Positions 51,528 to 55,846 of a stretch of DNA of 55,846 nt are shown here, piece by piece. The position numbers and the translations under genes were made by a program. The notes below the pieces were generated by a model. It was not told the origin of the DNA. It was given only the letters and a program-made list of their open reading frames with translations, and searched no databases. This DNA comes from VFBF01 sp034440275. Lineage in GTDB: Bacteria; Pseudomonadota; Alphaproteobacteria; Caulobacterales; Aquidulcibacteraceae. The DNA is taken from contig JAWXBS010000171.1 of NCBI GenBank assembly GCA_034440275.1, positions 1 to 55,846 of the forward strand. Direction: 5' to 3'. Every line of letters starts with the position of its first letter. The stretch's first letter is position 1.

Positions 51528-52352
51528 ATGGCCGACGGCGAGAGCAGCGAACGGATCACGGTGACGATGCGCGGCGGCGTGGCCGACGTGAAACTCGTGC
51601 GCACCGACAAGATGAATGCGCTCGATGACGCGATGTTCTCCGCGCTGATCGAAACCGGCGAACGGCTGAAGCAGGACAAGTCCGTGCGCGCGGTCGTGCT
51701 CTCCGGCGAAGGCCGCGCGTTCTGCGCGGGTCTCGACATGGGGAACTTCGCGAAGATGGCGTCGGGCGAGCGCAAGGGCGGAAACGCCGACGGCCTCGTC
51801 ACCGCCAATCGTACGCCTGGCGGCGCCAACCGCGCGCAACAGGCGGTGATGGTATGGCGCGAAGTGCCTGTGCCGGTGATCGCGGCGGTGCACGGCGTGG
51901 CGTTCGGCGGCGGCTTCCATCTCGCCCTCGGCGCCGACATCCGCTACGTGACCGCCGACGCGAAGATGGCGATCCTCGAAATCAAATGGGGCCTCGTGCC
52001 CGACATGGCCGGCATGGTGCTGCTGCGCGGCCTCGTGCGCGACGACATCGCCCGCGAGCTCACCTACACCGGCCGCATCTTCACTGGCGAGGAAGCGCAG
52101 ACCCTCGGCATCGCCACGCGCGTGTGCGCCGATCCCTATGCCGACGCCCTGAAGCTCGCCGAAGAAATCGCCGGCAAAAACCCGCACGCGGTGCGCGCGA
52201 GCAAACGTCTCTTTGCGGTGATGCAGGACGGCGACGCAAAGCAGATACTGCTGGAAGAATCCCGCGAACAGGTCGCGCTCATCGGCTCGCCGAACCAGAT
52301 CGAGGCGGTGATGTCGAACATGCAGAAGCGCGCGGCGAATTACGCGGATTGA
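51528..52352 (+). CDS. Enoyl-CoA hydratase/isomerase (crotonase family)
   Basis: A 274-aa crotonase: GEGRAFCAGLDMGNFAKM and AAVHGVAFGGGFHLALGADIRYVTADAKMAILEIKWGLVPDMAG. The canonical catalytic Glu of hydratases is replaced around the second site (KWGLVPDM), where Asp may serve an isomerase role. The ATG at 51528 follows GGGAG. A palindromic repeat follows it. Confidence 0.9.
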   Translation: MADGESSERITVTMRGGVADVKLVRTDKMNALDDAMFSALIETGERLKQDKSVRAVVLSGEGRAFCAGLDMGNFAKMASGERKGGNADGLVTANRTPGGANRAQQAVMVWREVPVPVIAAVHGVAFGGGFHLALGADIRYVTADAKMAILEIKWGLVPDMAGMVLLRGLVRDDIARELTYTGRIFTGEEAQTLGIATRVCADPYADALKLAEEIAGKNPHAVRASKRLFAVMQDGDAKQILLEESREQVALIGSPNQIEAVMSNMQKRAANYAD

Positions 52353-52369
52353 GCCCAGGCGCCGCCGCC

Positions 52370-52553
52370 CTCCCTCCCCTCGATGGGGAGGGTCCGACGC
52401 GCAGCGTCGGGGGTGGGGTGCGCGCGGAATGCCCGGGCGAAAGGCGAGAAAGGAAGGGCGCCCGGCCTCGTGCGCCTCTCGCCCCGAGATCGAGTGCACA
52501 CCCCAACCGACCCTCGCCTTGCTCGGGCCACCCTCCCCATCGAGGGGAGGGAG
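52370..52553. repeat. 184-nt nested inverted-repeat element
   Basis: Outer 24-nt arms (52370-52393 and 52530-52553) are exact reverse complements and are themselves near-palindromic. Inner arms (about 52412-52420 and 52499-52508) pair imperfectly. It lies between the enoyl-CoA hydratase stop and the SDR start. It looks like the dispersed GC-rich palindromes common in alphaproteobacterial genomes. Confidence 0.75.
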
Positions 52554-52588
52554 CGTTAGAGTGAGCAAAACCATACCGGAGGACACCC

Positions 52589-53377
52589 ATGAAGCGCCTT
52601 GAAGGAAAAACCGCCGTCATCACCGGCGCGGCGAGCGGCATCGGGCGGGCGTCCTCCCTCCTCTTCGCGCGCGAGGGCGCGACTGTGATCGCGGTCGATC
52701 TCGCGGCGGCCGTCGAGGAGACGGTGGCGATGCTCAAGGCCGAGGGCGGCAAGGGCGTGGCGATCGTCGGGGACGCGGCGTCTTCGGAAGTCATCAACGA
52801 CGCGGTCGCGCGCGCGGAAAAGGATCACGGCGGCATCGACATCATGTTCGCCAACGCCGGCGTGTCCGGCGGCCTGCCGGGCCTCTTCGAACTGACCGAA
52901 GACAACTGGACCAACCTGCTGCGTATCAATCTCGTGGGCGTTTTCCTCGCCGTGCAGGCGGCGGCGCGGCCGATGGTGACGCGCAAGAAGGGCTCGATCA
53001 TCTGCACGGCGAGCGTGGCGGGCATCCGTTCGGGCGCGGGCGGCATGCCGTATTCGGCGTCGAAGGCAGGCGTTATTTCCATCGCGCAGACGGCGGCGAA
53101 CCAGCTCTCCGGCACGGGCGTGCGCGTCAACGCCATCTGCCCCGGCCTCACCGAAACCGGCATGACGCAGCCCGTCTTCGATCACGCGCGCTCGCGCGGC
53201 ACGGAATCCAAGATCGGCCAGCTCAATCCGCTGAAACGTGCGGCGGCGCCCGATGAACTCGCGAATGTCGCGCTGTTTCTGGCGAGCGACGAGGCGTCCT
53301 ACGTAAACGGTCAAGCCATTGCGGTCGACGGCGGGTTGTCGAGTTCGCATCCCGTGGTTCCGGGCAAGATGGCCTAA
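52589..53377 (+). CDS. Short-chain dehydrogenase/reductase
   Basis: A 262-aa classical SDR: NAD motif TGAASGIGRA, Asp at VIAVDLA (NAD preference), NAGVSGG, catalytic Ser in TASVAGI and YSASK, and the C-terminal ASYVNGQAIAVDGGLS. The substrate is an alcohol or ketone of unknown identity. It overlaps the convergent TPR gene by 4 nt. Confidence 0.92.
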   Translation: MKRLEGKTAVITGAASGIGRASSLLFAREGATVIAVDLAAAVEETVAMLKAEGGKGVAIVGDAASSEVINDAVARAEKDHGGIDIMFANAGVSGGLPGLFELTEDNWTNLLRINLVGVFLAVQAAARPMVTRKKGSIICTASVAGIRSGAGGMPYSASKAGVISIAQTAANQLSGTGVRVNAICPGLTETGMTQPVFDHARSRGTESKIGQLNPLKRAAAPDELANVALFLASDEASYVNGQAIAVDGGLSSSHPVVPGKMA

Positions 53378-54129
53378 CCGCGCGCGAACTTCACCCGCAC
53401 GGCGGCGGCGCGTTCGGGGTCCATCGGCTCCAGACGCTTCAGGTAGATCTCCGCTTCCGCGCGCGTGCCCGAGATCGACGCACGTCCTTCCAGCGCGTCC
53501 GCATTGTCAGGGCGGATCGAGAGCGCCTGCACGTAAGCCGCGCGCGCCGCATCCGGCTGGCCGAGATTTTCCTGCGTGTAGGCGAGATTGAGCCAGGCGT
53601 TGAAATCGTCGGGGCGCAGTTCGGTGATGCGATCGTAGATCGCCGCCGCGCCTGCGTAGTCTTTGTCGAGAAACAGCGCCGTCGCCTTGCCGTTCATCAG
53701 CATGGTGTCGTGCGGCGCGATGGCGAGGCCGCGTTCGTACAACCGCAGCGCTTCACGCATCTCACCGCGATCGCGATGCGTATCCGCCGCCGCTTTCAGC
53801 ACCCAGATCGATCGCGGCGCGCGCTTCAGCGCGGCTTCCGCTTCGGCGTAGGCGTCGTCCTTGCGACCCATCTCGCGCAGGTTGGTGATGTAGAGCCCGG
53901 CCATGCGGTCATCGTCGGGCGCGGCCTTCACGCCGTGCGCGAGGACAACGAGGCTTTCCGCGTAGCGGCCCGCCGAAGCCAGCGCGAGCGCCTTGCCACG
54001 CCATGCATCGCCATTCTTCGGCGCGTGAGCGAGCACACGGTCATAGAGCGCCGCCGCGCCGTCTACGTCGCCGCCACTCGCACGTGCGGCCGCATCCGCG
54101 AGCGCGCGTGCGATTTCATCGCCGTGCAT
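53374..54129 (-). CDS. TPR-repeat protein
   Basis: A 251-aa cytoplasmic protein made of about six tetratricopeptide repeats (GDVDGAAALYDRVLAHAPKN, GEMREALRLYERGLAIAPHD, KDYAGAAAIYDRITELRPDD, GQPDAARAAYVQALSIRPDN). There is no signal peptide. It starts at ATG 54129, 58 nt from a TGACCCG-type site whose TGA is the stop codon of the upstream hemolysin III gene. A scaffold role is likely; the partner is unknown. Confidence 0.88.
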   Translation of the reverse strand: MHGDEIARALADAAARASGGDVDGAAALYDRVLAHAPKNGDAWRGKALALASAGRYAESLVVLAHGVKAAPDDDRMAGLYITNLREMGRKDDAYAEAEAALKRAPRSIWVLKAAADTHRDRGEMREALRLYERGLAIAPHDTMLMNGKATALFLDKDYAGAAAIYDRITELRPDDFNAWLNLAYTQENLGQPDAARAAYVQALSIRPDNADALEGRASISGTRAEAEIYLKRLEPMDPERAAAVRVKFARG

Positions 54130-54159
54130 TATCTGCCCTTTTTATCGTCTCGCAGTGAT

Positions 54160-54187
54160 AGGCGCAGAACGGACGGGAATCGGGTCA
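54160..54187 (-). promoter_or_regulatory. TGACCCG-type motif, site 5 (TPR gene)
   Basis: A 28-nt minus-strand site whose first three bases are the stop codon of hemolysin III (54185-54187); it is 58 nt upstream of the TPR ATG. It matches TGACCCG-N4-CC-N10-CGC. Confidence 0.65.
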
Positions 54188-54880
54188 GACGTTCGGCGCA
54201 GCAAACACGACGCCGATCAAGATCGCCGCGTAGTGCACTACTGACGCCGTCAGCACGAACCCGTGCCAGATCGCGCGACGGAACGGCAGACGCTCCCAAA
54301 TGTAGAACGCCACGCCGACCGAGTAGATCACGCCGCCCGCGACGACCAACGCCAACGCCTGCGGAGTCAATCCTTCGATGAACTCCCCCACCGCCGCAAG
54401 CGCGATCCAGCCAAGCAACAGATACGCCGCGACCCACACTTTCTTCGAGAGCCCCGGCGCAAACAGTTTCGCCGCCGCGCAGGCGAGCGCGATCGCCCAC
54501 ACCGCCGCCGTCATGCCGATCGCCCACCAGCCGTCGAGGCGCTGTGTGGTGAACGGCGTGTACGAGCCCGCGATCATCAGGAAGATCGCCGCGTGATCGA
54601 AGCGGCGCAGCACGCGCTGGCGCTCCGGCTGGCGCGCGAGATTGTAGAGCATCGAGGCCGTGAGCATCGCGATCCAGCAGAGCGCGTAGATCGTGATCGC
54701 GCTGATCTGCCCGATGCCGCCCTGCCAGATGGAAAGGCCGAGCAGGACAACGCCGGCGATGCTGGCGGTGACGACGCCGACGAGATGGATCACGCGATCC
54801 ACGCTCCGCTCGGCTGGCGTGCGATAGTGGGGGACGAGGTTTTGCGGCGCCAGCTCAGCGGCCATCGGTTCCGGGTCCAT
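54185..54880 (-). CDS. Hemolysin III / PAQR-like membrane protein (YqfA-like)
   Basis: A 231-aa protein with seven transmembrane segments. RSVDRVIHLVG, MLYNLARQPERQRVLRRFDHAAIFLMIAGSYTPF and IWHGFVLTASVVHYAAI hold the conserved His/Asp/His of the HlyIII/PAQR metal site. It is a putative hydrolase-type membrane protein; haemolytic activity is only a family name. ATG 54880 begins the family-like part. Confidence 0.88.
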   Translation of the reverse strand: MDPEPMAAELAPQNLVPHYRTPAERSVDRVIHLVGVVTASIAGVVLLGLSIWQGGIGQISAITIYALCWIAMLTASMLYNLARQPERQRVLRRFDHAAIFLMIAGSYTPFTTQRLDGWWAIGMTAAVWAIALACAAAKLFAPGLSKKVWVAAYLLLGWIALAAVGEFIEGLTPQALALVVAGGVIYSVGVAFYIWERLPFRRAIWHGFVLTASVVHYAAILIGVVFAAPNV

Positions 54881-54917
54881 CAGTGATGCCCTACGATAGA
54901 CCGCGCGAACGGGATTG

Positions 54918-55622
54918 TCAGGTCTTGGCGGACCGCCCCTGCAGTGTGACCTTCTCGAAGGTGAAGACGCCGAGGCCGTTGGCGAAGATGCCCGCCTCTG
55001 TGCTCGTAGCGACATAGCTGCCGGAGTGGGAACTCACGGATTTGCCGTTCACACTGATGGAGACCTCCCCCTTCACGCGGGTGACTTCAAGAACGTTGAC
55101 GTCCGGCTTGATCATGCCTTCGGTCTTGGTGGTCATCATCTGGTTGAGCCCGTCCGGGCCGTTCTGGAAGACGCTGACCGAACCGTCGCCCATGATCGCA
55201 GCCGCCATGTAGGCGCGTCCATTCTGCGGATCGCGGGCGAAGACGACGCCGACGCCTTCGTTGGGCGCCTGCGTGTTCGACAGGCGAACGCGCGCCTCGA
55301 TGCGGAAATCCCCTGCTCCGCCCGGCAGGGGGCCGAAAGCCGTGTAGGTAGCGCGCGGTTGCGTCGGGTTGGTGACGACGTAGCCGGCCTTGGCGACGAA
55401 GGCGCCGGCGACGCCCTGCGTCTCGCCGATCAGCACGTCCGGCGCGATCGGGCCGAGCACCGTTTCCGCCTCCGAACGTGCGACCGGCGGCGGCGCCCAC
55501 GGCGACGCGCCGAAGCGCGCATAGAGCGTCGTGCCGATGCTGGCGATGAGCAGCAGTCCGATAATCAGCACCGGCCATGGAAAGCCGCGCGCGGCGGGCG
55601 AAGTTGGCGTGGCGACAGTCAT
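54918..55622 (-). CDS. Membrane-anchored jelly-roll (LamG/DUF1080-like) protein
   Basis: A 234-aa protein. A transmembrane helix at about 15-36 (FPWPVLIIGLLLIASIGTTLYA) precedes an external beta-rich domain (DFRIEARVRLSNTQAPNEGVGVVFARDPQNGRAYMAAAIMG, NVLEVTRVKGEVSISVNGKSV, GIFANGLGVFTFEKVTL) with the strand pattern of concanavalin-like DUF1080 lectin/glucanase folds. No catalytic residues are evident. ATG 55622 has GGAGAG upstream and a TGACCCG-type site 76 nt upstream. Confidence 0.75.
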   Translation of the reverse strand: MTVATPTSPAARGFPWPVLIIGLLLIASIGTTLYARFGASPWAPPPVARSEAETVLGPIAPDVLIGETQGVAGAFVAKAGYVVTNPTQPRATYTAFGPLPGGAGDFRIEARVRLSNTQAPNEGVGVVFARDPQNGRAYMAAAIMGDGSVSVFQNGPDGLNQMMTTKTEGMIKPDVNVLEVTRVKGEVSISVNGKSVSSHSGSYVATSTEAGIFANGLGVFTFEKVTLQGRSAKT

Positions 55623-55670
55623 GGAGGCTCTCCCCGTCTCGCGGACCGCGTATGCGGCGGTCATGGGCGA

Positions 55671-55698
55671 TGGCGCACGCGCACCGGAAAACGGGTCA
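55671..55698 (-). promoter_or_regulatory. TGACCCG-type motif, site 6 (jelly-roll gene)
   Basis: A 28-nt minus-strand site, 5 nt after the stop of the Crp/Fnr-like gene and 76 nt before the ATG at 55622. It matches TGACCCG-N4-CC-N10-CGC and has a TGCGCC end. Confidence 0.65.
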
Positions 55699-55703
55699 GC
55701 CGC

Positions 55704-55846
55704 TCAGTCCTCGCCGCGCCGGCGCACGAGCGCTTCGAGGCCCGCCACATCCGTCACCTTGACGCCGGTCCGGCCCATTTCGAGCAGCCCGTCGTCGCGC
55801 AGGGCGGCGAGTTTGCGGTTGAGCTTTTCCCGCGACACCGAGATCC
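55704..55846 (-). CDS. Crp/Fnr-family regulator, 3' end only
   Basis: The last 47 codons of a gene that enters from the right. The reading ...VSREKLNRKLAALRDDGLLEMGRTGVKVTDVAGLEALVRRR is the recognition helix and wing of a Crp/Fnr winged helix. The 5' part with the cyclic-nucleotide-type domain is outside the window. Located directly upstream of the jelly-roll gene and its motif site. Confidence 0.75.
   Translation of the reverse strand, partial: ISVSREKLNRKLAALRDDGLLEMGRTGVKVTDVAGLEALVRRRGED

Overview
The window is a GC-rich chromosomal segment from an alphaproteobacterium, most likely of the Caulobacterales/Hyphomonadales group. Evidence for this is an RcdA-type (DUF1465) CtrA-degradation adaptor next to DUF1192, a TonB-dependent receptor, a two-component cluster with DivK-like receivers, a PadR and an ArsR/SRPBCC/VOC cluster, and valine/fatty-acyl-CoA catabolic genes. 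Genes are densely packed, often with 4-nt ATGA-type overlaps. I see no insertion sequence, phage or CRISPR array.

Layout. 0.2-2.3 kb: epmA and a KamA/EpmB-like radical SAM gene (EF-P lysylation). 2.3-9.3 kb: MFS transporter, TonB receptor and alpha/beta hydrolase, divergent from a TetR regulator and an acyl-CoA synthetase. 9.3-11.6 kb: TTG-started globin, GNAT, BaiN/HI0933 flavoprotein, tRNA-Ala(GGC). 11.8-22.2 kb: an ECF sigma factor/Ser-Thr kinase pair, a membrane-anchored papain-like protease, and a run of poorly known acidic, coiled-coil, zinc-ribbon and proline-rich lipoprotein genes. 22.3-35.2 kb: TetR, 3-hydroxyisobutyryl-CoA hydrolase, GDPD, TRIC-like channel, ABM, DUF72, acyl-CoA dehydrogenase, PhyH-like, mmsA, mltA, msrA, M2 dipeptidase. 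35.3-39.6 kb: hybrid histidine kinase with two receivers, rcdA, DUF1192. 39.6-45.5 kb: quinone oxidoreductase, Baeyer-Villiger-type monooxygenase, a five-gene ArsR operon (ArsR, VOC, SRPBCC, DUF1801, AlkD-like), PadR. 45.6-55.8 kb: transketolase/AceE-like enzyme, membrane protein, CHK-type kinase, SnoaL-like, FAD monooxygenase, enoyl-CoA hydratase, SDR, TPR protein, hemolysin III, a jelly-roll-like protein and the 3' end of a Crp/Fnr regulator.

The most notable signal is a 28-nt motif with core TGACCCG-N4-CC-N10-CGC. It occurs six times, always pointing towards a start codon 50-93 nt downstream. Four sites lie at 14.8-21.7 kb, beside the ECF sigma/kinase pair. They precede the papain-like protease, an acidic protein, a zinc-ribbon/SHOCT operon that includes a pseudo-M48 protease, and a proline-rich lipoprotein operon. 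Two more precede the TPR gene (54.1 kb) and the jelly-roll-like gene (55.6 kb). I propose these form one regulon, and that the ECF factor and its membrane kinase are the obvious candidate controllers. The motif is read directly from the sequence; the link to the sigma factor is inference.

No gene-free stretch exceeds 300 bases. The largest are 19962-20246 (one motif site, otherwise nothing seen) and 23530-23785 (one small palindrome).
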